Below the pieces are notes generated by a model that had not been told where the DNA came from, did not search any database, and worked only from the letters and a program-made list of their open reading frames with translations. Made by a program: the position numbers and the translations under genes. From Nocardioides islandensis (GTDB lineage Bacteria; Actinomycetota; Actinomycetes; Propionibacteriales; Nocardioidaceae): a stretch of DNA of 64,000 nucleotides. Where the stretch lies: assembly GCF_015352455.1 (NCBI RefSeq), contig NZ_JADKPN010000015.1, positions 1-64,000 of the forward strand, written 5' to 3'. Of this stretch, positions 1 to 7,066 are shown piece by piece (within the stretch, counting starts at the first letter, position 1; the number at the start of each line of letters is the position of its first letter).

Positions 1-88
1 AGCCGAGCACCGGGAGTGAGAGCACGTGACTGAGGGTCTGGCCGCCCGGGCCGTCGCTTTCTACCTGCCCCAGTTCCACCCGGTCCCG
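1..88 (+). repeat. 88-bp exact direct repeat of the WbsX gene start
   Basis: These bases are identical to 32275-32362, covering 25 nt upstream of the GTG start of the WbsX-like gene plus its first 21 codons. After base 88 the two copies part, with one short patch of shared bases (93-100 gacgacgag-like) at the junction. The copy may extend to the left beyond the window. Exact identity over 88 bases with abrupt divergence points to a recent recombination or to an assembly or read chimera. Confidence 0.95.
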
Positions 89-196
89 AAGGACGACGAG
101 GCCCCCATCTTCGAGCTCGTCGACCTCGGCGTCGTCGGCGACCTCCACACCGTCCTGCCCGCCGCCACCGAGGCCATCCACCGACACAAGGGCTGA
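26..196 (+). pseudogene. etfA (3' remnant): Chimeric ORF: WbsX N-terminus fused in frame to EtfA C-terminus
   Basis: A 56-codon ORF runs from the GTG at 26. Residues 1-21 equal the start of the WbsX-like protein at 32300. From about residue 22 it reads KDDEAPIFELVDLGVVGD and ends TEAIHRHKG, which is the typical C-terminal end of the electron-transfer flavoprotein alpha subunit, including the D-x-G-V-V-G-D segment that contacts FAD. The body of EtfA (about 270 residues) is missing. The fusion keeps frame but can hardly make a working EtfA. I infer a misjoin at a contig edge or a genuine recombination that decapitated etfA. Confidence 0.65.
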
Positions 197-273
197 GGCG
201 AACGGTCCCCTGGTGCCGCGGGTCGGCACCTGAGAGGGAGGTCCCGGCCGTTGGTGCCGGACACCGTGGAGAG

Positions 274-831
274 GTGACCTCCCGTATCGCCGTCCTGCCC
301 GTGACCGTGCTCGTCGCCCTGCTCGTGACCGCCTGTGGCTCGCCGGAGCCGGACCCGGTCGACCCGGCCGAGCGGGGGCCATCGGTCGTGCGGCCGCTCG
401 CCGACGGCAGCCCGGACATCCCGGGCCGGCCGCCCCGAGGCGGCGACCCGTCCGTCGACCGACTCGACCCGGACCTCCTCGCGGCGGTCAAGGCGGCCAT
501 GCGCGACGCCCGCGCCGACGGGGTGGCCATGACCATCACCAGCGGCTGGCGCAGCCGCGCGCACCAGCAGCGGCTCTTCGACGAGGCGGTGGCCGAGTAC
601 GGCAGCGAGAGCGAGGCGTCCCGCTGGGTGGCCCCACCCGACTCCTCGGCCCACGTGACCGGCGACGCCGTCGACATCGGGCCGAAGGAGGCCGACGCCT
701 GGCTGGTCGAGCACGGGGCGGCGTACGGGCTGTGCCAGATCTTCGCGAACGAGGCGTGGCACTTCGAGCTGGCCACGACACCGGGCGGCGTGTGTCCCGA
801 CCTGCTGCCGGACGGCAGCTACCGGAGATAG
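274..831 (+). CDS. VanY-type D-alanyl-D-alanine carboxypeptidase lipoprotein
   Basis: A 185-aa exported peptidoglycan peptidase. The GTG start is followed by a hydrophobic signal ending in the lipobox LLVTAC, with Cys21 as the lipidation site. A low-complexity Pro/Asp linker (about 22-65) leads to a peptidase M15B/VanY domain. Its zinc and catalytic motifs are visible: SGWRS at 90-94, SSAHVTGDAVD at 124-134 (His127 and Asp134 as zinc ligands) and NEAWHFE at 159-165 (Glu160 as base, His163 as ligand). The family trims the terminal D-Ala from cell-wall stem peptides. It stands alone, with its 3' end facing the FAD-enzyme gene. Confidence 0.88.
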   Translation: MTSRIAVLPVTVLVALLVTACGSPEPDPVDPAERGPSVVRPLADGSPDIPGRPPRGGDPSVDRLDPDLLAAVKAAMRDARADGVAMTITSGWRSRAHQQRLFDEAVAEYGSESEASRWVAPPDSSAHVTGDAVDIGPKEADAWLVEHGAAYGLCQIFANEAWHFELATTPGGVCPDLLPDGSYRR

Positions 832-854
832 CGAGCACCCCGCTTCCGGCTCAC

Positions 855-2462
855 CTACCGATCGATCAGGACGCCCGGGTTGAGGATGCCGGCGGGGTCG
901 AGCGCCTTCTTCGCCGCGGACAGCGCCGCGGCGAACGGCTCGGGACGCTGCTGGTCGTACCACGGGCGGTGATCACGGCCGACCGCGTGATGGTGGGTGA
1001 TCGTCGCCCCGTGGGCGATCAGCGCGTCGGACACGGCGGCCTTGATCTCGTCCCACTGCTGCAGGGTCGCCCCGGGTCGTCCCGCGGCGTAGATGCCGAA
1101 GTACGGCGCGGGGCCGTCGGGGTAGACATGGCTGAAGCGACAGGTGAGCACACCAGGGGCGCCGACCGAGGCGAGCGCCGTCGCGGTGGCACCCTGCACG
1201 GCCGCGTGCAGGGCCGCGAACCCGTCCCAGGTGCACGCGGTCTCGAACGTCTCGACGATCATCGACCGTGCTGCGAGGGCGTCTCGCTGGTAGGGCATGC
1301 GCAGGAACGAGTCGCGCCAGCCGTCGGCCGCGGTCCGGCCACCCCCGGGCTCGCCGGTGTCGGTGTCACGGACCGGGTCCGGCACCTCGCCACCGTGGTC
1401 CCGGCAGAGCTCGAGGGCCCTGGCCATCCAGGGCGCCACTGGGTGGTCGGCGGACTCGAAGCCCAGCACGAGCACGCCGCCTGCGGACGACGTGCCCGCG
1501 TTGATGAGCGCCTCCATGGGGTCGAGCAGGCGGCAGTTGGCCGGGAAGAGGGCCGCTTGGGCGATGGCGCGGGTGGCGGCGACGGCCCGCGCGAAGTCCT
1601 GGAAGTGGACGGAGGCGACAGCCCGCCAGCGCGGTCGTTCGTGGACCCGCATCCAGGCTTCGGTGATGACCCCGAGGATGCCCTCCGAGCCCAGGAACAA
1701 CCGGTCCGGGGACGGTCCCGCACCCGAGCCCGGCAGCCGGCGCGACTCCCCGATCCCGGAGGGGCTCACCACCCGCATCGACTCGACCAGGTCGTCGATG
1801 TGGGTGTAGACGGTCGCGTAGTGCCCGCTCGAGCGGGTGGCGAGCCATCCGCCGAGCGTCGAGAACTCGAAGGACTGCGGGAAGTGCCTCAGCGTGAGCT
1901 CGTGCTGCCGCAGCTGCGCTTCCAGTGCGGGGCCCAGGGCGCCGGCCTCGATGCGCGCGGCTCGACTGGTCCGGTCGACTTCCAGGACCCGGTCCAGCCG
2001 GCCGAGGTCGAGGCTCACCGCACCGGCGTGGTCACCGTCGAGTCGTGGCTCCACGCCGCCGCACACCGAGGAGCCTCCGCCGTACGGGATCACCGCGACA
2101 TCTGCGCGCGAGCACCAGTCGAGCACGTCGACCACGTCCTGCTCGCGGGCCGGGCGCACGACCAGGTCGGGCACGCTCCGCACGTCACCGGCCAGGTTCC
2201 GCACGACGTCCCGGAACGCCTTGCCGTGCGCGTGGCCCGCGCGGTCGGTCAGCTCGGCAGAACAGATCTCCTCGAGCGCGCTCGGGGGCTTCACCCGCGG
2301 TGCCGGCAGACCCAGCTCGGTGACGGGAGGTGCCTGCACCGGCGCCAGCTCGGCGTCCGGCAACAGAGCACGAACCCGACCCAGCAAGGCGTCGAGCTCC
2401 TCGCCGCGGACAGCATCCTCGACGTTGCCCCAGCCCCACCAGGACCGAGTCCCACCCGCCAT
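855..2462 (-). CDS. FAD-binding oxidase, alkyldihydroxyacetonephosphate synthase-like
   Basis: A 535-aa flavoprotein of the VAO/PCMH superfamily. The FAD-binding half shows PYGGGSSVCGG near residue 125 and GSEGILGVIT in the middle. The C-terminal half carries THHHAVGRDH near residue 489, the triple-His motif of alkylglycerone-phosphate synthases, and ends in the usual PAGILNPGVL segment. In eukaryotes the family makes ether lipids. Actinobacterial members usually lack a proven substrate, so the reaction is inferred. The start is ATG at 2462 with GGGAG 8 nt upstream; a TTG one codon earlier is possible. Its 5' end lies just downstream of tRNA-Phe on the same strand. Confidence 0.85.
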   Translation of the reverse strand: MAGGTRSWWGWGNVEDAVRGEELDALLGRVRALLPDAELAPVQAPPVTELGLPAPRVKPPSALEEICSAELTDRAGHAHGKAFRDVVRNLAGDVRSVPDLVVRPAREQDVVDVLDWCSRADVAVIPYGGGSSVCGGVEPRLDGDHAGAVSLDLGRLDRVLEVDRTSRAARIEAGALGPALEAQLRQHELTLRHFPQSFEFSTLGGWLATRSSGHYATVYTHIDDLVESMRVVSPSGIGESRRLPGSGAGPSPDRLFLGSEGILGVITEAWMRVHERPRWRAVASVHFQDFARAVAATRAIAQAALFPANCRLLDPMEALINAGTSSAGGVLVLGFESADHPVAPWMARALELCRDHGGEVPDPVRDTDTGEPGGGRTAADGWRDSFLRMPYQRDALAARSMIVETFETACTWDGFAALHAAVQGATATALASVGAPGVLTCRFSHVYPDGPAPYFGIYAAGRPGATLQQWDEIKAAVSDALIAHGATITHHHAVGRDHRPWYDQQRPEPFAAALSAAKKALDPAGILNPGVLIDR

Positions 2463-2493
2463 CAACCGCTCCCAGGATGAGGGAAGCCTTCGG

Positions 2494-2567
2494 TGGCCAG
2501 GGGCGGGGTCGAACCGCCGACCTTCCGATTTTCAGTCGGACGCTCGTACCAACTGAGCTACCTGGCC
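2494..2567 (-). tRNA. tRNA-Phe(GAA)
   Basis: Read on the minus strand, a 74-nt cloverleaf starts GGCCAGG and ends CCTGGCC plus discriminator A. The anticodon loop is CTGAAAA with anticodon GAA, and the T arm holds GGTTCGACCCC. CCA is not encoded; the next bases are CCG. It lies 31 nt upstream of the FAD-oxidase start. Confidence 0.97.
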
Positions 2568-2679
2568 GATGCCTTCCGGACCATCGGCCGGCTGGGCGAG
2601 CAGAACCTTACCGGAGCCGTCCGGGACCCACGAAAACGGAGGCGGGAACCCGGTTCCCTTATGCTGTCCGGCGTTCCAG

Positions 2680-2752
2680 GCCCCCATCGTCTAGCGGCCC
2701 AGGACCCCGCCCTTTCACGGCGGTAGCACGGGTTCGAATCCCGTTGGGGGTG
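2680..2752 (+). tRNA. tRNA-Glu(TTC)
   Basis: A 73-nt cloverleaf starts GCCCCCA and closes with TGGGGGT and discriminator G. The anticodon stem CCGCC/GGCGG encloses CTTTCAC with anticodon TTC. CCA is not encoded. A likely -10 hexamer, TATGCT, lies at 2660-2665, about 7 nt before a transcription start near 2672. It is divergent from tRNA-Phe. Confidence 0.97.
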
Positions 2753-2960
2753 CCGATCGCCCGATCGCCCGAGCGCGCGCAGGGCTGGACAGGACGCCGG
2801 ATCGGGCGTGGAATGGATGCCACGGACGACACGGCACCGAGGGGTCGTCCTGGACTGTGAGCGGCTTTCCCCAGCCCCCGACGTGTCGGCTCCGACCTCA
2901 CCGCCTCAGCATCCCTCGACGACCTCGTCGTCCGGCTCGGTCGCGTCGGAGGGACGTGCG

Positions 2961-3455
2961 ATGGGTCGTGTCGTGGTAGGGGTTCATGGGACCGAGGCGA
3001 GTCGCCGCGCGCTGCAGCGCGCAGCGACGATCGCCCGCGAGCGTGGCTGGGGGCTCGAGGTGGTGACCGCCTGGCCGGAGGCCGATGAGGCCTTGATCCA
3101 CGACGTCCCCGGCCACTACAACGCGGCTCGCGGGCGGGCCATGCGGTGGCAGGCCGATGCGGTTGCGGCGCTCGACCCTTCCCTGCTGCCGAGACTCTCG
3201 ACGTACCTGGTCAACGCCCGCCCGGCCGAGGCGCTCGTGGCCCGGAGCGCCGACGCCGACCTCCTGGTCGTCGGCACGGCTGCCTCGACGGACGCGCCGG
3301 ACCTCCCGGGCGTGAGCGGCACCTGCTGTCGGGAGGCTCGCTGCCCGACGGACGTGGTGGCGGACCCGCGAGCATCCCGGCGACGTGACCGCGGGAAAGC
3401 GCCGCGGGCGAGGTCTCGCCAGGCACCGAACCGTGTGACCCACGACGCGCCATAG
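2961..3455 (+). CDS. Universal stress protein (UspA family), degenerate nucleotide site
   Basis: A 164-aa single-domain Usp protein. The ATG at 2961 is chosen because GGAGGG lies 7 nt upstream and the fold begins at once (GRVVVGVHGTEASRRALQRA). An upstream in-frame start at 2808 would only add a low-complexity tail. The central ADADLLVVGT strand is present, but the ATP-binding loop G-2x-G-9x-G(S/T) that normally follows is not: the sequence runs GTAASTDAPDLPGVSG. It therefore probably resembles the non-ATP-binding UspA type. The C-terminus is a short basic tail. Confidence 0.8.
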   Translation: MGRVVVGVHGTEASRRALQRAATIARERGWGLEVVTAWPEADEALIHDVPGHYNAARGRAMRWQADAVAALDPSLLPRLSTYLVNARPAEALVARSADADLLVVGTAASTDAPDLPGVSGTCCREARCPTDVVADPRASRRRDRGKAPRARSRQAPNRVTHDAP

Positions 3456-3485
3456 CGCGTCCTCGGGCACACGACTCCGTCGCAG

Positions 3486-4559
3486 TCACGTCTCGCCGGT
3501 TGTCCGCTCGACCCGTTTGCGGTACGCGAACCCCTCTTGCCGCGCCCGCCACAGCATGGTCTCGACGTCATCGAGGTCGTCGAGCTCCGGCGCGACGGCC
3601 TCGCGACGGCTGATCGTCGCGTACCACTCGGGAACGGTCACGTCCGTCCACGTGCCCAGCACGTCGTGGGGATCCAGCACCGTGGCCGCCCCAAGCCACT
3701 CCTGCTCGGCCACGGCGGCCTCCACCAGAGCCTGCGGCAGCGCGTACCTCGCGGCGAGCTCGGGTGCCTCGCGGTAGCTGAACCCGTCGCCGCGCAGCCG
3801 GCGCAGCACCTGCTGACCCGCCTCGTCGGTGCCCATCGCCAGGCCGGCACGGTTCATGCGGAGCACCACCTCCGTGTCGACCCCGAGCGAGGGGTTCAGC
3901 ACCTCGGCGTCGGGCGAGCCCGCCACCGGCGGGAGCCCGACCGCCGCGGCCAGGTCGGCTGCGAGGTCCGGCTCGTACGGCGAGGTGCGGACCAGCCGGA
4001 ACAGCGACCGGTCCGCCGGGATCTGCTCGGTCAGCTCCACCAGGCGGCCCGGCCGGAGGGCGGCGAACTCGAGCAGGTACGCCGCCCCGTCGGCCGGGTA
4101 GTGGGGCATGCCGTGGCGGACCAGCGTCTGCCAGCTCGCGCACCAGCGGTGCACCGGCCGGGTCAGCGTGAGGACGAGCGTCAGGTCGTGCCCACCGAAC
4201 ACCTTCCGCAGTCCCGCGGTGTCCTCGGGCCGCACCCGGTCGAAGTCCTCGCTCGAGAGCAGCAGGGTGCCCACGCCCCGCTCCTCCGCGGCCGCCACGA
4301 CGTCCGCCATCGACTGGCGCACCGAGCGGCCGCGCAGGTGGTAGGAGACGGAGGCGCCCAGCAGGTCCGGAGCGTGCCCGTCCACGAACGCCGCGAGCAG
4401 CGGCCGCGCGAGCCGGTGATGGCCCGGCGGGCCGGGTGGCGGGGGCGGGTACCAGGTGTGCGAGTCGGTGGTCGCGGGGTCGCCGTACCGTTGCCTCCAG
4501 CCCTCCTGGATGGACGTCGTGCCGGACTTGTGGAGTCCGGCGTGGAGGACGATGCGCAC
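3486..4559 (-). CDS. Sulfotransferase-like protein
   Basis: A 357-aa P-loop protein. Near its N-terminus it has VLHAGLHKSGTTSIQ, matching the 5'-phosphosulfate-binding loop of PAPS-dependent sulfotransferases. A later LLLSSEDFDRV segment fits the strand/Ser region that contacts the 3' phosphate. The GTG at 4559 starts directly before the fold; a longer reading to 4634 would run almost into the tRNA-Asp gene. No signal peptide or membrane segment is visible. The acceptor is unknown, with a cell-surface glycan or lipid as one option. It stands alone between a stress-protein gene and tRNA-Asp. Confidence 0.75.
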   Translation of the reverse strand: MRIVLHAGLHKSGTTSIQEGWRQRYGDPATTDSHTWYPPPPPGPPGHHRLARPLLAAFVDGHAPDLLGASVSYHLRGRSVRQSMADVVAAAEERGVGTLLLSSEDFDRVRPEDTAGLRKVFGGHDLTLVLTLTRPVHRWCASWQTLVRHGMPHYPADGAAYLLEFAALRPGRLVELTEQIPADRSLFRLVRTSPYEPDLAADLAAAVGLPPVAGSPDAEVLNPSLGVDTEVVLRMNRAGLAMGTDEAGQQVLRRLRGDGFSYREAPELAARYALPQALVEAAVAEQEWLGAATVLDPHDVLGTWTDVTVPEWYATISRREAVAPELDDLDDVETMLWRARQEGFAYRKRVERTTGET

Positions 4560-4639
4560 CCGTCGGAGCGTAGTGGTGACGATTGGGAGGCCGCCTTGCC
4601 GATGGGTTAGAGTTCCCAGCGCTTCGAGCAACACAACCT

Positions 4640-4713
4640 GGCCCCGTAGCGCAGTTGGTTAGCGCGCCGCCCTGTCACGGCGGAGGCCGCGGGTTCGAGT
4701 CCCGTCGGGGTCG
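4640..4713 (+). tRNA. tRNA-Asp(GTC)
   Basis: A 74-nt cloverleaf starts GGCCCCG and pairs with CGGGGTC, with discriminator G. The anticodon stem CCGCC/GGCGG encloses CTGTCAC with anticodon GTC. CCA is not encoded. A strong hairpin follows within 12 nt. Confidence 0.97.
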
Positions 4714-4724
4714 CTGAAGTGAGT

Positions 4725-4752
4725 TTCGCCCGGACCTATCGGTCCGGGCGAA
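4725..4752 (+). terminator. Hairpin terminator after tRNA-Asp
   Basis: A perfect 12-bp stem (TTCGCCCGGACC at 4725-4736, complement at 4741-4752) closes a four-base TATC loop. No long U tract follows, as is common in GC-rich actinobacteria. It lies directly after tRNA-Asp and 29 nt before the next start codon, so it should separate the two transcripts. Confidence 0.75.
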
Positions 4753-4781
4753 GTGCTTTCCAGGGCTGTCACCATGGCCGC

Positions 4782-5132
4782 ATGCCGGTGGACCTGGGGC
4801 GCGAGGAGTTCGAGGAGCTGGTCGGCGAGGCACTCGACGCGATCCCCGACGAGATCGCCGCCCTGATCCAGAACGTCGTCGTGCTCGTCGAGGACGAGCC
4901 ACCTCCCGACGACCCGACGCTGCTCGGGTTGTACGACGGCGTCGCGCTGCCCGACCGGATCGCCAACCACACCGGGCTCCCGGACCGGATCTTCATCTAC
5001 CGCAACCCGCTGCTCGACATGTGCGAGGACCTCGAGGACCTGGCCGACGAGGTCCGGATCACCGTCGTCCACGAGGTCGCCCACCACTTCGGCATCGACG
5101 ACGAGCGGCTGCACGACCTGGGCTACGCCTGA
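4782..5132 (+). CDS. Zincin-like metallopeptidase family protein
   Basis: A 116-aa small protein of the actinobacterial 'metallopeptidase family' (zincin_1, formerly DUF1025). The zinc motif HEVAHHFGID at 97-106 fits HExxHxxGxxD. The rest is acidic and has no signal peptide, so it is likely cytoplasmic. ATG 4782 is chosen because the earlier in-frame start would lie inside the tRNA-Asp terminator hairpin. Its last 10 bases overlap the convergent crcB gene. No substrate is known for the family. Confidence 0.85.
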   Translation: MPVDLGREEFEELVGEALDAIPDEIAALIQNVVVLVEDEPPPDDPTLLGLYDGVALPDRIANHTGLPDRIFIYRNPLLDMCEDLEDLADEVRITVVHEVAHHFGIDDERLHDLGYA

Positions 5133-5461
5133 CCCAGCCCGTAGCCCAGGGCGCACGCCAGCAGGGCCAGTCCGATCGTCGCGGCGACGTACGCCGCGCC
5201 CCGGCCGAGTCCGATCCGGCCCTGGTCACGTGCCTGGACGGAGAAGGCCGAGTACGTCGTCAGGCCGCCGCAGAAGCCGGTGCCCAGCAGGGCCAGGCCG
5301 TCGGCGGAGGCCCCGGCGCCGAACAGCAGGCCGAGGACGAACGAGCCGACGACGTTGACGAGCAGGGTGCCGGACGGCCACCGGCCGTCCAGCCAGTGGG
5401 CAGTGAGGAACCGCAGCGTCGCGCCGACCCCGGCGCCGAGCGCGACCAGCAGCGGCGTCAC
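5123..5461 (-). CDS. crcB: Fluoride channel CrcB/Fluc, second subunit gene
   Basis: A 112-aa, four-helix membrane protein of the CrcB/Fluc family, which forms dual-topology dimeric fluoride channels. Family motifs include GATLRF near the start, LLVNVVGSFVLG and GFCGGLTTYSAFS. The start is GTG at 5461, overlapping the stop of the upstream crcB as GTGA, so translation is coupled. Paired crcB genes of this kind in Gram-positive bacteria build heterodimers. Confidence 0.92.
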   Translation of the reverse strand: MTPLLVALGAGVGATLRFLTAHWLDGRWPSGTLLVNVVGSFVLGLLFGAGASADGLALLGTGFCGGLTTYSAFSVQARDQGRIGLGRGAAYVAATIGLALLACALGYGLGQA

Positions 5462-5877
5462 TCGTTCCCCTCCTCGGCGTCGAACTCGCGCTGGTCCGCG
5501 CGCGAAGACAGGTGCCCGGCGAGGGTCACGGCGACGAGACAGGCCGCGAGGGTGCCGAGCACGTACGCAGCCGCGAGGCCCAAGCGCCCGCCGTCCAGCA
5601 GCGCACGTCCCTGCTCGGCGTACGTCGAGAGCGTCGTGTAGCCGCCGAGGACGCCAGGCCCCAGCCCGGCGGCCAGCGCCGGGTGGCGGCGTACGACTCC
5701 CAGGACGGGCAGCAGGGCGAGCACGAGCGAGCCGCTGACGTTGATCGCGAAGGTGGTCCAGGGGAAGCCGCCACCGTCCGGCACCAGGTCGCCGAGCCAC
5801 CATCGCAGGGTGCCGCCCAGGGCTCCGCCCACGAACACCGCGGCGATCGTCGCGGTGCCCGGGGCCGGGCGGGTCAC
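5458..5877 (-). CDS. crcB: Fluoride channel CrcB/Fluc, first subunit gene
   Basis: A 139-aa CrcB/Fluc paralogue with GGALGGTLRWW, FAINVSGSLVLALL and the LGGYTTLSTYAEQ pore segment. Four hydrophobic helices fill residues about 8-120. A charged tail (SRADQREFDAEEGNE) follows, which the second paralogue lacks. The GTG start at 5877 overlaps the stop of the ATPase-regulator gene by four bases. The three genes thus form a tightly coupled unit. No fluoride riboswitch consensus is recognisable upstream of the unit. Confidence 0.92.
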   Translation of the reverse strand: MTRPAPGTATIAAVFVGGALGGTLRWWLGDLVPDGGGFPWTTFAINVSGSLVLALLPVLGVVRRHPALAAGLGPGVLGGYTTLSTYAEQGRALLDGGRLGLAAAYVLGTLAACLVAVTLAGHLSSRADQREFDAEEGNE

Positions 5878-6815
5878 GACACGCTCTGGTGCCGGCGCTC
5901 AGCCGGGCCCGGAGGTTGCCAGCGGAGAGGGGCCGCCCCCCGCGTCTGCCGGACGAACTCCCCGAACATCCAGGTCTGGAAGTCGATCTGCTCCGGCGTC
6001 CGCTCCAGGGTGAGCAGCCGCTCCTGGCGGCAGAAGGCGTCGGCGAGCTCGAGCAGCTCGATGAACCGGTGGAACTCCTCACCGCTGCGTCGCGGCACGG
6101 TGATGGTCAGGTCGATCTCGTCGTCGTCCTCGAGCAGGGCCGAGGCCAGCGTCTCGTCACGCAGGCCGCGCCAGAACGTGTGGTCGAGCTCGGTGAAGAA
6201 GCGCGAGAGGGAGGCGGCGAGGGGGTACGTCGACTCGTGGCCCAGCGCCAGCAGCCGGAGCTCGCGTCGCAGCTCGCGCAGGTGCATGCGGTTGGCCTTC
6301 ATGACCGGCAGCGGCAGGCCGACGAGCGTGACCTCGACGGGATCGACGACCTCGGGCGGGTCCTCGCGCTGCAGCGGCACCGACTCGGTGATGAGGCCCT
6401 GGACGCCGGGGCCGTCGGCGAGCTCGACCTGCGGCACGAACCAGACGGTCTTGCCCTCCTCGTCGATCTCCGCGCCCCAGGCGCTGGAGACCCGGGCCAC
6501 GATCGAGAGGCCGCGGCCGAACGTGAGCAGCAGGTCGTCCTCGGGGTCCTCCTCGAGGTTGGGCAGCGCCGGCGGCTCGCGGGAGCCGTCGCGCACCTCC
6601 ACGCGTGGGAAGTCACGCGTGCCGCGCAGCCGCACGCTGACGGGGTTCTGGGCGTGCAGCAACGCGTTGGTGATGACCTCCGAGACGCTGATCGAGGCCG
6701 ACTCGATGAGCTCGGGACGGTCGATCTCCGTGAGCACCTGGCTGACCCACCGCCGCGCGTCTGAGACGCCACGGGGCCCGGGCGTCAGCGCCTGGGCGGG
6801 GCGGTTCAGCGGCAT
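5874..6815 (-). CDS. ATP-binding regulator, RsbW/HATPase_c_2 type
   Basis: A 313-aa protein. The N-terminal half is a GHKL ATPase domain with the N box SEVITNALLHA, then VEVRDGSREPP and the G-box-like FGRGLSIVARVSSAWGAE. It resembles anti-sigma-factor kinases of the RsbW/SpoIIAB type. The C-terminal 160 residues are helical, with no catalytic motif I recognise. ATG 6815 is preferred because GGAG lies 6 nt upstream; a GTG at 6887 would add 24 residues but has only 2 nt between SD and start. It overlaps crcB, so it may tie fluoride export to a stress switch, though that is inference. Confidence 0.75.
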   Translation of the reverse strand: MPLNRPAQALTPGPRGVSDARRWVSQVLTEIDRPELIESASISVSEVITNALLHAQNPVSVRLRGTRDFPRVEVRDGSREPPALPNLEEDPEDDLLLTFGRGLSIVARVSSAWGAEIDEEGKTVWFVPQVELADGPGVQGLITESVPLQREDPPEVVDPVEVTLVGLPLPVMKANRMHLRELRRELRLLALGHESTYPLAASLSRFFTELDHTFWRGLRDETLASALLEDDDEIDLTITVPRRSGEEFHRFIELLELADAFCRQERLLTLERTPEQIDFQTWMFGEFVRQTRGAAPLRWQPPGPAERRHQSVS

Positions 6816-7066
6816 GTCGGACTCCAGGGCAGGGAGGGGGACGCCAATCTCTGGCTCTCGTACCCGGTTGAGAACCGACTGAAACACGTCTCCACCCCGT
6901 TTTCTATCGGGCGATCGGCCAATTTTCGCTGATTTCGCGGCGCCACGCCGACACGAAGTGCCGTTCCGGATGCCTGTCGGAGGGCCGGATATTCCCCGGA
7001 ACGAGGTGGTGAGGCCGACATGGACGTGGGCTGGGACCTGGCCACCCGCAGGAGGAAGATCGAGTC

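Noticed and set aside
2494..4713. tRNA-Phe, tRNA-Glu and tRNA-Asp as integration sites for a genomic island
   Set aside because: No integrase gene and no duplicated tRNA 3' end are visible in the window. The flanking genes are ordinary chromosomal ones.
6888..7066. Fluoride or other riboswitch upstream of the crcB unit or ndh
   Set aside because: No consensus elements of the fluoride riboswitch or another known class were recognisable in this divergent gap.
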